Assembly: GCA_022561635.1 (NCBI GenBank)
Contig: JADFQV010000011.1
Location: forward strand, 1 to 52,879
Reading direction: 5' to 3'
Source: Chloroflexota bacterium
GTDB lineage: Bacteria; Chloroflexota; Dehalococcoidia; SM23-28-2; RBG-16-64-32
DNA: 52,879 bases
Translations under genes and position numbers: made by a program
The notes under the pieces: generated by a model
Seen by the model: only the letters and a program-made list of their open reading frames with translations
Database searches by the model: none
What the model was told of the DNA's origin: nothing
Shown: piece by piece, positions 1-8,978 of the stretch
How positions within the stretch are numbered: the first letter of the stretch is position 1
Layout of the letters: every line of letters starts with the position of its first letter

Positions 1-1323
1 GCGGACGTCTCGCGGCGGGTGATGCTCTCCGACGCGACTACTACGGGAGTGCAGTCAGCGTGCGCGAACGCCGTGCGGACGGTGCTTTCCGGTCCGGCGG
101 CGGGTGTGACGGCGGCGTTCTCGCTGGCGTCGGCACACGGCCACAGCCGGGCGCTGACGTTCGACATGGGAGGGACATCCACCGACGTTGCCTTCTGTGA
201 CGGCGAGGTGGCGCTGCGGCGAGACGTGCTTGTCGGCGGGCTGCCGATCGCGACGCCGACGGTTGACGTGCACTCGGTCGGCGCCGGCGGCGGCTCTATC
301 GCCTATGTCGACGAGGCGGGCGCGCTGCGAGTGGGGCCGGAGAGCGCGGGCGCGGACCCGGGACCGGCGGCGTACGGAAGGGGCGGCCCGCCAACGGTGA
401 CCGACGCCCAGATAGTCCTGCGCCGCATCACCCCGGACCGCTTCCTCGGCGGGCGGATGGAGATCGACACGGAGGCAGCACAGGCCGCGATCGGTCAGCT
501 GGCCGCTGAACTCGATAGCGACGTTCATAGCGCCGCGGCGGCGGTGATCGACGTGGCGAACGCGGAGATGGAGCGGGCGGTACGAAGAGTGACGGTGGAG
601 CGCGGGCATGACCCGCGCGACGCTGCCATGGTGGCTTTCGGGGGCGCCGGGCCGATGCACGCCTGCGAGCTGGCGATCGCGTTCGGCATCTCTCGCGTGC
701 TCGTGCCGCCGCACCCCGGCCTGCTGTCCGCGCTCGGCCTGGTGATCGCCGACGAGGCGGTCGACGCTGTGCTACCGGTCTACGAGGAAGCCCGCCGCGA
801 GGACGACCAGGGGCTGGCGACGAGGCTCGAAGTGCGTATCGCGCAGGCGGCCGGCGACCTTGGCTCGCGCATAGCCGCGGGGGCCGAGAGGAAGCCGGTG
901 ACGCAGCTGTTCGTCTCGATGAAGTACCCCGGTCAGGCGCACGAACTGCTGCTGACGGCGCCGTCGCTCGATCTCACTGCCCTGTGCCTGAGCTTCGACG
1001 AGGTTCACCGCCAGCGCTTCGGGCACGCCGATGTCGAGAGCCCGGTAGAGATCACGACCGTGCGCGTGCGGATCTCGGTGCCCGCTGAACGAGCGATGAA
1101 GGTCAGCGCACGACCGCGGGCCACCGCATCTGCGGAGCCGACGAGCGTGTGGGCGGACGGTGACTGGCGGGATGGCCACCGGTATGCGCGGGACGACCTT
1201 GGCGTCGGCGCTGAAGTCGTGGGGCCGGCGGTGATCCACCAGATGGACGCAACGACGCTCGTGCCCCCCGGCTGGCATCTGCGCGTCGCGGACGACACGA
1301 GCCTGCTACTGGAGCGTCTGTGA
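1..1323 (+). CDS. hyuA: Hydantoinase/oxoprolinase family protein, HyuA subunit (5' truncated)
   Basis: ATP-dependent amide-ring hydrolase subunit of the hydantoinase A / 5-oxoprolinase family, acting in the cytoplasm with HyuB. The reading frame is open to the window edge, so the N-terminal Hydant_A_N domain is missing; about 440 of the usual ~680 residues are visible. Family landmarks seen are the nucleotide-fold segment TFDMGGTSTDVAF, the VDVHSVGAGGGSI segment and VAFGGAGPMHACELA. The ATG at 19 in the ORF track is internal. The stop overlaps the GTG start of hyuB by 4 bp (GTGA), so the two are translationally coupled. The substrate (hydantoin, N-methylhydantoin, oxoproline or acetone-type) cannot be told from sequence. 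Confidence 0.9.
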   Translation, partial: ADVSRRVMLSDATTTGVQSACANAVRTVLSGPAAGVTAAFSLASAHGHSRALTFDMGGTSTDVAFCDGEVALRRDVLVGGLPIATPTVDVHSVGAGGGSIAYVDEAGALRVGPESAGADPGPAAYGRGGPPTVTDAQIVLRRITPDRFLGGRMEIDTEAAQAAIGQLAAELDSDVHSAAAAVIDVANAEMERAVRRVTVERGHDPRDAAMVAFGGAGPMHACELAIAFGISRVLVPPHPGLLSALGLVIADEAVDAVLPVYEEARREDDQGLATRLEVRIAQAAGDLGSRIAAGAERKPVTQLFVSMKYPGQAHELLLTAPSLDLTALCLSFDEVHRQRFGHADVESPVEITTVRVRISVPAERAMKVSARPRATASAEPTSVWADGDWRDGHRYARDDLGVGAEVVGPAVIHQMDATTLVPPGWHLRVADDTSLLLERL

Positions 1324-2894
1324 GCGCCGAGCGGCCGGCCGCCGACCTTTCGATCTTCGCCGCTCTCTTCGGGTCTGTCGCCGAGGAGATGGGGAGGAGC
1401 TATTGCCTGAGTTCGCTTTCGCCGAACATCAAGGAGCGGCAGGACTATTCCTGTGGCGTGTTCGACGGGCGGGGGCGGATGGTGGCGATGGCGCCGCACA
1501 TTCCGCTGCACCTCGGCTCGATGCCGGCCGCGGCCAGGAACGTATTGGGGCTGGGGCCGTTCAAGCGGGGCGACGTGATCATCCTCAACGATCCGTACCT
1601 CAGCGGGACTCACCTGCCAGACGTGACGATGGTAGCGCCGGTGTTTGTCGATGGCGGTGAGGAGCCGGCGTTCTTCACGGTGTCGCGGGGGCACCAGGCG
1701 GACATCGGCGGTTCGACGCCGGGATCGATGGGGGCAGCTCGCGAGCTGTATCAAGAGGGTTTGATCATTCCGCCGGTGCGTCTGTACGACGGTGGCGATC
1801 TCGTTGAAGACGTGCGCAGTGTGATCCTGGCGAACGTGCGCACGCCGGAGGAGCGCTGGGGAGACCTGCGCGCGCAGGCGGCGGCGCACGCGATCGGAGA
1901 TGAGCGCCTTCAGGGACAGGTGTCTCGCTTCGGCCTCGAGACGTGCTGGCAGAAGATGTCCGAGCTGATGGATTACACGGAGCGCATGACGCGCCTGGCG
2001 ATCGCGCGCATCCCCGCCGGCACCTACGAGTTCACGGACTACATGGACGACGACGGGTTCGGCACGCAACGGATCGGCATCTCAGTTCGGGTTTCGGTGC
2101 GGGGCGATGAGCTGACGGTGGACTTCGAGGGCTCTTCGCCGTTGGTCCAGGGGTCGCTCAACGCCACCGCCGCCGTCACGACCTCCGCCGTGCACTACGT
2201 CGTGCGCTGCCTGCTGCCGCGCGAAGTGCCAGCAAACGAGGGGTCGGCTCGGCCAGTGACGGTCGTCCTGCCGGAGCGGTCTGTCGTGAACGCCGCAGCA
2301 CCGCACGCAGTTGCCGGGAGCATCGAGACCGCGCAGCGCATCGTCGATGCGCTGCTCGGAGCGCTGGGAGAGGCTCTTCCCGATGAGATGCCGGCGGCGA
2401 GCAACGGGAGCATGAACAACATCACGTTTGGTGGATGGGACAGCGAGAAGGGTAAGGCGTTCAGCTACTACGAGACGGTGGGCGGGGGCGGCGGTGGCAG
2501 CAGAGGAGCCGAGGGAGCAGACGCGATGCACTCGCACATGACTAACACGCTGAACACGCCGGTCGAAGTGCTGGAGATGTCATACCCGCTGCGTATCCTT
2601 GAATACGCCGTGCGCGAAGGGAGCGGGGGCGCTGGTGAGCACGCGGGCGGTTCTGGCACGAGACGATCGTGGCAGGCGCTCGTGCCCTGCACCGTGTCCC
2701 TGCTGGGAGACCGGCGCGTCACCGGCCCGTGGGGCGCCCGGGGCGGTGAGGCGGGGCAGCCGGGACGAGACCGTCTCGTCGGCGAGGCGGGAGAGCGCGG
2801 CCTTGGGTCGAAGGAGTCGGTGCAGCTGGAGGCGGGCGACGTAGTGATCATGGAGACGCCCGGCGGTGGTGGCTGGGGCTCGGCACGGGCTTAA
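1320..2894 (+). CDS. hyuB: Hydantoinase/oxoprolinase family protein, HyuB subunit
   Basis: Partner subunit of the preceding HyuA. At 524 aa it has a normal length for hydantoinase B. Conserved stretches visible are NDPYLSGTHLPDVTMVAP, SRGHQADIGGSTPGSMG and the C-terminal glycine-rich ETPGGGGWG ending typical of the family. It starts at GTG within the hyuA stop (GTGA overlap), the classic arrangement of this operon. The last ~90 residues before the ending look less conserved (RREGS/GGSGTRR-type sequence), but the frame is intact. It faces the metalloprotease gene convergently. The CCACCG/CGGTGG hairpin near 2950 in the 100-bp gap has no U-tract. Confidence 0.92.
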   Translation: MSAERPAADLSIFAALFGSVAEEMGRSYCLSSLSPNIKERQDYSCGVFDGRGRMVAMAPHIPLHLGSMPAAARNVLGLGPFKRGDVIILNDPYLSGTHLPDVTMVAPVFVDGGEEPAFFTVSRGHQADIGGSTPGSMGAARELYQEGLIIPPVRLYDGGDLVEDVRSVILANVRTPEERWGDLRAQAAAHAIGDERLQGQVSRFGLETCWQKMSELMDYTERMTRLAIARIPAGTYEFTDYMDDDGFGTQRIGISVRVSVRGDELTVDFEGSSPLVQGSLNATAAVTTSAVHYVVRCLLPREVPANEGSARPVTVVLPERSVVNAAAPHAVAGSIETAQRIVDALLGALGEALPDEMPAASNGSMNNITFGGWDSEKGKAFSYYETVGGGGGGSRGAEGADAMHSHMTNTLNTPVEVLEMSYPLRILEYAVREGSGGAGEHAGGSGTRRSWQALVPCTVSLLGDRRVTGPWGARGGEAGQPGRDRLVGEAGERGLGSKESVQLEAGDVVIMETPGGGGWGSARA

Positions 2895-2994
2895 GTGCCG
2901 GGGCCGCGGCGGCGCGATCGAAGCGTCCGACGTGTTCCGGGCCTTACCACCGATCCCCGGTGGCAGACGTACGCCTAGTCGCGAGGCTCTTCCG

Positions 2995-4233
2995 CTAGCA
3001 GGACTCGCCGCCCTTGTCGTAGACGTTGTCAAGGGGGACGCCGTCCCAGGTGAGACCCGCGGCATCAACGTTGGTGACGTCAGTCGTGTAACAGCCGGCG
3101 GAGGCGTTTTTCAGGGAAAAGGTGACCGTGCCGCCGGCGCCAGTTGTGCCCGTGGCCGAGGCGATCCAGGAGCTGTCACGGAACAGTTCGATCGACACGG
3201 AAGCGCCGCTGACCGGGTCGTTCAGGTCGTCCACGAGGGCGACTGTAATCAGCAAGTGCTTGTCCTTGTTCTTGCCGCCCTCAGTGGCGTAGCTAACATC
3301 ATCAACGATCGCATTAGACCCGGATGGAGTGGGGCTTGGTGTTGCTATCGGAGTGGGCGTGGGCACGGGCGTGGCTGCTGGAACGGCCGTTGGCACCGGC
3401 GTCGCCCCAGTGCCTGGATAGAGAGCGGAGATGCCGTTGATGTCGTCTTGATCGAGGTCACACTGGGCACTCAGGTATGGAGTCGCCATCACCGCGTTGA
3501 CGTCGGGCGAGTGCCCCAGTCCAACCACGTGGCCGATCTCGTGCAGGAGAACGCTCTCAGCGTCAAACGCGGGGCCGGCGGTGTTGCAATCGTGAACCCA
3601 GTTGACTTTCGTGTTGAGGGCCACGTCAGCTTCGTCGACTGAGGTGCTGTACCAGGTCACGCCAAGCGTGCAGCCCAACCTGAAGTTGCAGGGCCCTGCC
3701 AGACTGAAGAAGGTCACGTCGTTGAATCCGTCGAACGTTTGCGGTCCCTGACATTCGTCAAGGAGCGACGGGCAACGGTTGGTCAGGCCACCGAACGATA
3801 GCACGAACGAGGAGGTTGAGACGGCGCTCCACGTGGCCTGAGTGTTGGTCAAGACGCTCAGACCGTCAACGCCGGTCGGGTCCTTACTATCGTTGTAGTT
3901 CTGGGTCACGACGTTTCCAGGCAGCCCGTCACTGAACTGGTCCCAGACCAGGCCGGTAGTCGTGAAGTCAGCGGATTGCAGGTCCGCAGGCGTCGCCGGC
4001 CGCGCCCGCTGAGCGTTGAGAGCCGCGTCAGCGACGACGCGCTCGTCGACGCCGGGCGGCACAAACAGTGTGATGTGAATGATGAGGTCGCCGGCCCGGG
4101 TCTCTTTCACACCGAAGACCGAGGCGAGGCGAGACTCCGTGGCGGCGTGTCCTTCACCCCTGCTCTGGGTGATAACGAGAGCGCCCGCAATGACCACCGT
4201 CAGTGCCAATGCGATAGTCAATGACTTCTTCAT
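2995..4233 (-). CDS. Secreted matrixin-like zinc metalloprotease
   Basis: Predicted secreted peptidase of 412 aa. Residues 1-22 form a Sec signal peptide (MKKS, hydrophobic core, then QSRG). The catalytic zinc motif HEIGHVVGLGHS lies at about residues 231-242 and fits HExxHxxGxxH of metzincins, followed by AVMATPYL as the Met-turn. This matches matrixin/M10-type enzymes. A Pro/Thr-rich linker (TPVPTPTPIATPSPTP) near residue 275-300 leads to a C-terminal ~90-residue beta-rich segment with Ig/carboxypeptidase-regulatory character (DDLNDPVSGASVSIELF). It has its own promoter with a perfect TATAAT and a GGAG ribosome site. The substrate is unknown. No C-terminal anchor is seen. Confidence 0.82.
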   Translation of the reverse strand: MKKSLTIALALTVVIAGALVITQSRGEGHAATESRLASVFGVKETRAGDLIIHITLFVPPGVDERVVADAALNAQRARPATPADLQSADFTTTGLVWDQFSDGLPGNVVTQNYNDSKDPTGVDGLSVLTNTQATWSAVSTSSFVLSFGGLTNRCPSLLDECQGPQTFDGFNDVTFFSLAGPCNFRLGCTLGVTWYSTSVDEADVALNTKVNWVHDCNTAGPAFDAESVLLHEIGHVVGLGHSPDVNAVMATPYLSAQCDLDQDDINGISALYPGTGATPVPTAVPAATPVPTPTPIATPSPTPSGSNAIVDDVSYATEGGKNKDKHLLITVALVDDLNDPVSGASVSIELFRDSSWIASATGTTGAGGTVTFSLKNASAGCYTTDVTNVDAAGLTWDGVPLDNVYDKGGESC

Positions 4234-4273
4234 GATCTCTCTCCGTGCGTCGCCAAGCGTTCCATGGCCTTCA

Positions 4274-4279
4274 ATTATA
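4274..4279 (-). promoter_or_regulatory. -10 box of the metalloprotease gene
   Basis: On the minus strand a perfect TATAAT lies about 40 nt before the ATG, in a locally AT-rich spot. No convincing -35 is seen at 17 bp; CTTCAT lies 15 bp upstream. GGAGAGAG precedes the ATG as ribosome site. Confidence 0.6.
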
Positions 4280-4417
4280 CGTCAAACCCCCACCATGAAG
4301 CCCAACATTAGGTGTATTTTCGGTTGTCACGAGCGCGACAGGGACGAGCGGGCGCCTACGGAGGAAATGAGAGCGCGGGAAAGAGAACCACACGGAGCGG
4401 CCCGTGCGGGTGGCCAC

Positions 4418-6514
4418 CTACGTGGTGGCGGTGAACGACACGGTCGCGGTGTCGCCGTCGGCCGCTTCAGAGGAGTCGCGTCCGGTGCGTTTGAGTACGG
4501 CGAGGAAGGCCTCGACCACCGTCGGGTCGAACTGGGTGCCGCTGAAGCGCTTGAGCTCTTCGATGGCATCGGCCACCGGCATCGCTTTGCGGTAAGGACG
4601 ATCCTCGGTCATGGCGTCGAAGGCGTCGGCGACGAGAAGGATGCGGGCGCCGATGGGGATGTCATCACCGCTGAGGCCGTGCGGGTATCCGGTGCCGTCG
4701 AAGCGCTCGTGGTGGTGAAGGATGACGGGTACGGCGTCGGCGGCGGTCGGGACGTTGGAGAGCGTGTTGGCCCCGTCCGAGGGATGACGCCTCATCCGCT
4801 TCATTTCGGCTGCGGTCAGCGGGCCGGGCTTGAGCAGGATCTCGTCGGGGACGACGATCTTGCCGATGTCGTGAAGGAGTGAGGCGACGCGCAGTACGGA
4901 GACCTCAACGTCGGAGAGGCCAAGCTCTGCAGCGAGTTCGCCGGTGTACCAGGAACAGCGCTCTGCGTGATCTTTTGTCTGGGGGTCCTTGGCGCGGAGG
5001 GCGCTGGTGAGGGAGGCGACGACGTCGGCATAACGCCGGCCAGAGTCGTCGTTGTGAGGGGCGATGCCGCCGAGATGCTCGGCGAGCGAGCTGCCCCAGA
5101 CGTTAACGCGATTCTTGCCGGTGGCCTTGGCGTTGTACATCGCCATGTCGGCGCGGTAGACGATCTCCTTGGCCGTGGCGCCGGATTCCGGGAAGATGGC
5201 GACGCCGACGCTGGCGGTTACTCCGGGTCCGCCGTCAACGGGCATGTTCTCTATGGCGGCTCTGACGCGCGTGGCGAACTCAGTGGCCGCTGAACGATCG
5301 GCGCCCGGCACAAGGATGGCCAGTTCGTCGCCACCGTAGCGGAAGCAGTACTCCTTGCAGTGCCGTTCGCAAAGCTCCTTGCAGTTTTGTGTGCAGGTCG
5401 GCGTAACGGTCACTTCCGTCAGCACCTTCGCTACGTTGCGCAGCAGTTCATCGCCCGCCTGGTGACCGCGAGAGTCGTTGACGTCCTTGAAGCTGTCGAG
5501 GTCCAGGAGGATAAGGGCAAGGGAGGAGCCGGACTGGCGCGCAGCTTCGACGTGCTCTTGCAGTTGCTTGTGGAAGGCGCGGTGGTTCCCGAGGCCAGTG
5601 AGGGGGTCCGTGGCGGCCTGGCTGCGGGCGTCTGTTAGCTGGCGGTGCCTGTGCTGGAGTTCTTGGTTGGCGTGTCGCAATTTCTCGGTCTTTTGCTCGA
5701 CCGCGTCCATCATGTCGTTGAGGACGACGCCGAGGTGGGCGAGTTCGCCCGGCCCGGACGTAGGCGCCCTGGCCGATAGATCACCGTCGGAGGCGCGCCG
5801 AGCGGTGTCCTCAAGGGCGGCGAGCGGCTTGAGGATGGAGCGCGCAAGCAGGTATCCTCCGGTGATAATTAGCGTGCCGCCGATGGCACCCAGGGCGATC
5901 AGCAGCAGTACGGTGAGCTGCGCGGTCGAATTCGCCTCCTCGCGAAGCGCGGCGACTTGATCCAGCTCTGAGGCTGCCAGGGCCTCGAGCTGAAGGCGGT
6001 ATTCACGGAACAAGGGAACGATCTGTTCGATCAGGGCCTCCGCCTCGGCGACGTTGTCGGTAAGTCGCAGCTGGGTCGTACGCGCGGCGTCCTGTACGAG
6101 AAGCGTACCGGCGGCATAAACGGCGTCGAGCCCGACGACGTTGCCACGAGTGAGCGCCTCGTTCATGCTCGCCTGGGCGACGTCTGCGTGCTCCTGGATC
6201 TCGGCCACGTAGACTTCGTCGCCGGAGATCACGTAGCGCTGAAGAAGGAGGCCAGTTACGGCCGCGTTTGCCTCCGCGGTCTGAAGCAGCGACGCTGTCT
6301 TTGAGTGGTCCTCAAGTTCCGTGAGGGCGGACTGGTGCACTTGAGCCTGCCAGGTGGTCGCGCCGATGACGCCAACGAGAAGGAGCGTGACCATGCCAAA
6401 GCCAATGATGATGCGGCCTTTAACCGAGCTCAGGGGCGTATTCGCCCACAGGCGATCACGGAAGCCGTTTCGCCCGCTTATCTCATGCAGTTCGCCGGAG
6501 CGCGCGCTCAACAT
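4418..6514 (-). CDS. Membrane sensor GGDEF/HD-GYP protein with Cys-rich insertion
   Basis: Cyclic-di-GMP signalling protein of 698 aa. Order: TM1 at about 33-55, an extracytoplasmic helical sensor to about 200, TM2 at about 203-230, HAMP, a short coiled coil, GGDEF domain with GGDEL at 394-398, and HD-GYP domain (HD at 548-549, then HHHERFDGTGYP). It could both make and degrade c-di-GMP. The usual inhibitory RxxD site is replaced by HCKE. An extra loop of about 20 residues holds five cysteines at 374, 378, 382, 386 and 390, strictly every fourth residue, directly before GGDEL. Its sensor region resembles the protein encoded 63 bp upstream, with which it is probably co-transcribed. Confidence 0.88.
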   Translation of the reverse strand: MLSARSGELHEISGRNGFRDRLWANTPLSSVKGRIIIGFGMVTLLLVGVIGATTWQAQVHQSALTELEDHSKTASLLQTAEANAAVTGLLLQRYVISGDEVYVAEIQEHADVAQASMNEALTRGNVVGLDAVYAAGTLLVQDAARTTQLRLTDNVAEAEALIEQIVPLFREYRLQLEALAASELDQVAALREEANSTAQLTVLLLIALGAIGGTLIITGGYLLARSILKPLAALEDTARRASDGDLSARAPTSGPGELAHLGVVLNDMMDAVEQKTEKLRHANQELQHRHRQLTDARSQAATDPLTGLGNHRAFHKQLQEHVEAARQSGSSLALILLDLDSFKDVNDSRGHQAGDELLRNVAKVLTEVTVTPTCTQNCKELCERHCKEYCFRYGGDELAILVPGADRSAATEFATRVRAAIENMPVDGGPGVTASVGVAIFPESGATAKEIVYRADMAMYNAKATGKNRVNVWGSSLAEHLGGIAPHNDDSGRRYADVVASLTSALRAKDPQTKDHAERCSWYTGELAAELGLSDVEVSVLRVASLLHDIGKIVVPDEILLKPGPLTAAEMKRMRRHPSDGANTLSNVPTAADAVPVILHHHERFDGTGYPHGLSGDDIPIGARILLVADAFDAMTEDRPYRKAMPVADAIEELKRFSGTQFDPTVVEAFLAVLKRTGRDSSEAADGDTATVSFTATT

Positions 6515-6577
6515 CGTTTCAAGGTCCTCTTCTGTGTCCTGTCTGTTGTCAGTGGCTGCGTGACATAGTGACGTGAC

Positions 6578-7228
6578 TTAGCTGGTTGAGGGTGCGCCGA
6601 CAGTGCCGCGGCGACGCACGTTGCCGATGAAGATAACGGCGGCGGCCAGAACCATGACAGCGGCCACTACGCCGGCGCTGATCGCCAGCCACGAGGCTAT
6701 CGTGTTCGCGTCTTCGGCGCTGCTCGTCGCAGTGACGGCGGCGACGCGCTCAGAGTCCGCGAATTCCTCTAGCCCAGCGAGCAGCGCGTTGAAGCTCGGG
6801 GAGAGCTCCTCGAGCGCGGCGCCGGCTGCCTCTACCTCACCGACCTGTCGCAAGGCGATGACTCCTGCGAGCGCCTCGATCGCGGAGGATCCTTGAGCAA
6901 GGAAGCCGCCTTCGTCAGAGCCCGCTTCGGCGATGGCGGCGGAGAGGTTCTGCACGGCGGTGGCCGTGACTGCCTGGATCTCGGGAATCAACGCCTCGTC
7001 GCCGGAGACGACGTACTCGTTGAGAAGAGCGCCAGAGGTCGTGCCGTCGGCCAGCGCCTCTCCGATCAGAGTTGAAGTGAGAAGGCTCGATTCCGCTTCG
7101 TCTATCTTCGACTGGCTGGTGTTCTCCTGCCACACTGAGGCGGCGAAGAGAGCGACCACGACGCAGACGCCGATGACGGCTGCGATGGCCACGAACTTGT
7201 TTGACTTGCCGATGCTGTTGTTAGCCAT
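6578..7228 (-). CDS. Stand-alone membrane sensor-module protein
   Basis: A 216-aa protein with TM1 at about 11-33, an external helical region, TM2 near 185-207 and a short basic tail; no output domain. The external part contains LLNEYVVSGDEALIPEIQ, clearly matching LLQRYVISGDEVYVAEIQ in the GGDEF/HD-GYP protein just downstream, so the two share a CHASE3-like four-helix sensor fold (inferred). The start is set at the internal ATG (MANNSIGK), which has AGGAGG 7 nt upstream, rather than the 37-residue longer ORF-track start. It may form mixed dimers with, or compete with, the downstream sensor. Confidence 0.7.
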   Translation of the reverse strand: MANNSIGKSNKFVAIAAVIGVCVVVALFAASVWQENTSQSKIDEAESSLLTSTLIGEALADGTTSGALLNEYVVSGDEALIPEIQAVTATAVQNLSAAIAEAGSDEGGFLAQGSSAIEALAGVIALRQVGEVEAAGAALEELSPSFNALLAGLEEFADSERVAAVTATSSAEDANTIASWLAISAGVVAAVMVLAAAVIFIGNVRRRGTVGAPSTS

Positions 7229-7389
7229 GTTTTGCCTCCTGGGCGAACCGCGAATTCGCCGCCGCTGGCGTGGGTTCGGCCCTACTTCCTTACTAGATGT
7301 GGATTCAACAGCTTCGTTGCACCGTAAGGCTGACGCCAAGCCGCCTCGCAGGCTTGCTGCGTGCGGGCCGGTTGGAGGTGCGGTGCGGC

Positions 7390-8406
7390 TCAGGAGTGGA
7401 GGCGCGCGGCTGCGGCCGCGCGCCAGTCGCCAGCGATTTCGGTGTTGACGGCGTTGTCGTTGACGGCGCCGGCGAGGCTTGTGAGGAGGTTGTCGGCAGC
7501 CAGGCGGGCCATCTCGGAGCGGGTGGCGATGCTGGCGGAGGCGATGTGCGGGGTGATAACGACGTTGTCCAAGGCGAGGAGCGGGCTATCGGCGGGCAGA
7601 GGCTCGGGGTCGGTGACGTCGAGCGCGGCGCCGGCGATTTCGCCCGAGCGGAGCGCCTCGTAGAGGGCGTCGTGATCGACGAGGGGGCCACGCGCGGTGT
7701 TGATGAGGATGGCACTCGGCTTCATCAGGCCGAACTGGCGAGCAGCGATGAGGCCGCGGGTGTCATCCGTGAGCGCGGCGTGGATGGAGACGAAGTCGGA
7801 CTGGGCGAGGAGCGCGTCGAGATCGGCGTAGGCGGCGCCGACCTCCTTCTCCGCCTGAGTGTTGCGGCTGCGGCCGTGGTAGAGGACGCGCATGCCGAAG
7901 CCGGCGGCGCGGCGGGCGACGGCGGCACCGATGCGGCCGAGGCCGATGATGCCGAGGGTGGCGCCGTGGACGTCGGGGCCGAGCATGATCTCGGGTCCCC
8001 AGGTGCGCCAGTTGCCGGCGCGGACGTAGCGGTCGCCCTCGGCGATACGACGGGCGGCGGCGAGGAGGAGGCCGAAGGCGAGGTCGGCGCTGGTCTCGGT
8101 GAGGACGCCCGGCGTGCGAGACACGAGGACGAGACGGCGGCTGGCGTCGGCGACGTCGATGTTGTCGTAGCCGGTGGCCATGTTGCTGACGGCGATGAGA
8201 TTTGGAGCGGCGGCGAGCAGGGTGGCGTCGATGTGGTCGGTGAGGAGGGTGAGGAGGCCGTGGGTGGTGGCTGCTTCGCGGCGGAGGTCGTCGGGCGACG
8301 GCGGCAGCTGGTCGGGCCAGACGGCGACTTCGCATGTCTGTCGCAGGAGGCCAAGTGCGTCGCCGGGAAGGTTGCGGGTGACGAAGACGCGCGGGCGATC
8401 TGGCAT
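7390..8406 (-). CDS. D-2-hydroxyacid dehydrogenase (glyoxylate/hydroxypyruvate reductase type)
   Basis: NAD(P)H-dependent reductase of 2-keto acids, 338 aa. The Rossmann motif [18 protein letters not shown] is followed by the catalytic Arg in NTARGPLVD, Glu in TDPEPLP and His in VITPHIAS, the triad of the family. Closest by look to glyoxylate/hydroxypyruvate reductases (GyaR/GRHPR). It is monocistronic. TACATT sits 7 nt before the ATG with no ribosome site, so the mRNA is probably leaderless. It is divergent from the PPOX gene. Exact substrate uncertain. Confidence 0.88.
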   Translation of the reverse strand: MPDRPRVFVTRNLPGDALGLLRQTCEVAVWPDQLPPSPDDLRREAATTHGLLTLLTDHIDATLLAAAPNLIAVSNMATGYDNIDVADASRRLVLVSRTPGVLTETSADLAFGLLLAAARRIAEGDRYVRAGNWRTWGPEIMLGPDVHGATLGIIGLGRIGAAVARRAAGFGMRVLYHGRSRNTQAEKEVGAAYADLDALLAQSDFVSIHAALTDDTRGLIAARQFGLMKPSAILINTARGPLVDHDALYEALRSGEIAGAALDVTDPEPLPADSPLLALDNVVITPHIASASIATRSEMARLAADNLLTSLAGAVNDNAVNTEIAGDWRAAAAARLHS

Positions 8407-8413
8407 CGGGGCT

Positions 8414-8419
8414 AATGTA
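8414..8419 (-). promoter_or_regulatory. -10 box, probable leaderless promoter of the hydroxyacid dehydrogenase
   Basis: TACATT lies 7 nt before the ATG on the minus strand, and no Shine-Dalgarno can fit between them. This places the transcription start at or next to the start codon. Confidence 0.45.
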
Positions 8420-8459
8420 GCATGGGCCTGGACGAGAGCGACGATGAGAGGAGACCCGG

Positions 8460-8867
8460 ATGAACGAGGAGCAGAGGAAGTTCGCGGCGGAGGTGAACGT
8501 GGCGGTGCTGGCGACGGTGGACGGCAAGGGCCGGCCTCACGCGACGCCTATCTGGTACATGCTGGACGGTGACGAGATCGTGCTGAGCGTGGGCCGCGGC
8601 GGCCAGAAGCACCGCAATCTGGAGCGCAACCCGGAGGTAACGCTGGTGATCGACTCGCGGAAGGTGCCCTATTACGCGATCATGGTGGCCGGGCGGATGG
8701 AGATCGGGCCGCCGCTCAACGACGAGCAGAGGCTGGCGCTGGCGACGCGCTACCTGGGCGAGGAGATCGGCAAACGTTATGTCGAGACGACGGCGGGCGA
8801 CGACTCCGTTTCGCTGCGGCTGAAGGCGCGGAAGGTGATGGAGTTCAACGGGGGTGCGGGCAGCTGA
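8460..8867 (+). CDS. PPOX-class F420-dependent oxidoreductase
   Basis: Small split-barrel flavin/F420 protein of 135 aa from the pyridoxamine-phosphate-oxidase superfamily. It shows the pattern [30 protein letters not shown], then [16 protein letters not shown], as in the TIGR03618-type F420 enzymes of Actinobacteria and Chloroflexota. It would reduce or oxidise an unknown small substrate in the cytoplasm. The ATG follows GAGGAG. Divergent from the dehydrogenase gene and convergent with the cupredoxin gene, with a 17-bp palindrome between the latter two. Confidence 0.85.
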   Translation: MNEEQRKFAAEVNVAVLATVDGKGRPHATPIWYMLDGDEIVLSVGRGGQKHRNLERNPEVTLVIDSRKVPYYAIMVAGRMEIGPPLNDEQRLALATRYLGEEIGKRYVETTAGDDSVSLRLKARKVMEFNGGAGS

Positions 8868-8899
8868 GCCTGTCCGGGCTAGTGGCGCTTGAGGACTCT

Positions 8900-8916
8900 G
8901 CAGAGCTGAGCTCTGC
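8900..8916. terminator. Palindrome between convergent genes, possible bidirectional terminator
   Basis: GCAGAGCT-G-AGCTCTGC is a perfect inverted repeat located between the converging PPOX and cupredoxin genes. No U-tract follows on either strand, so its role as a terminator is a guess from position. Confidence 0.35.
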
Positions 8917-8978
8917 GGGTGTCCCCGCTGGCGGACGGCGAACTCATGGGCTCGGACCACCGTCCACTCGAGATGACA

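Noticed and set aside
1005-2069. 354-aa minus-strand ORF opposite hyuA/hyuB
   Set aside because: Arg/His-rich antisense reading; both opposite-strand genes have clear family motifs.
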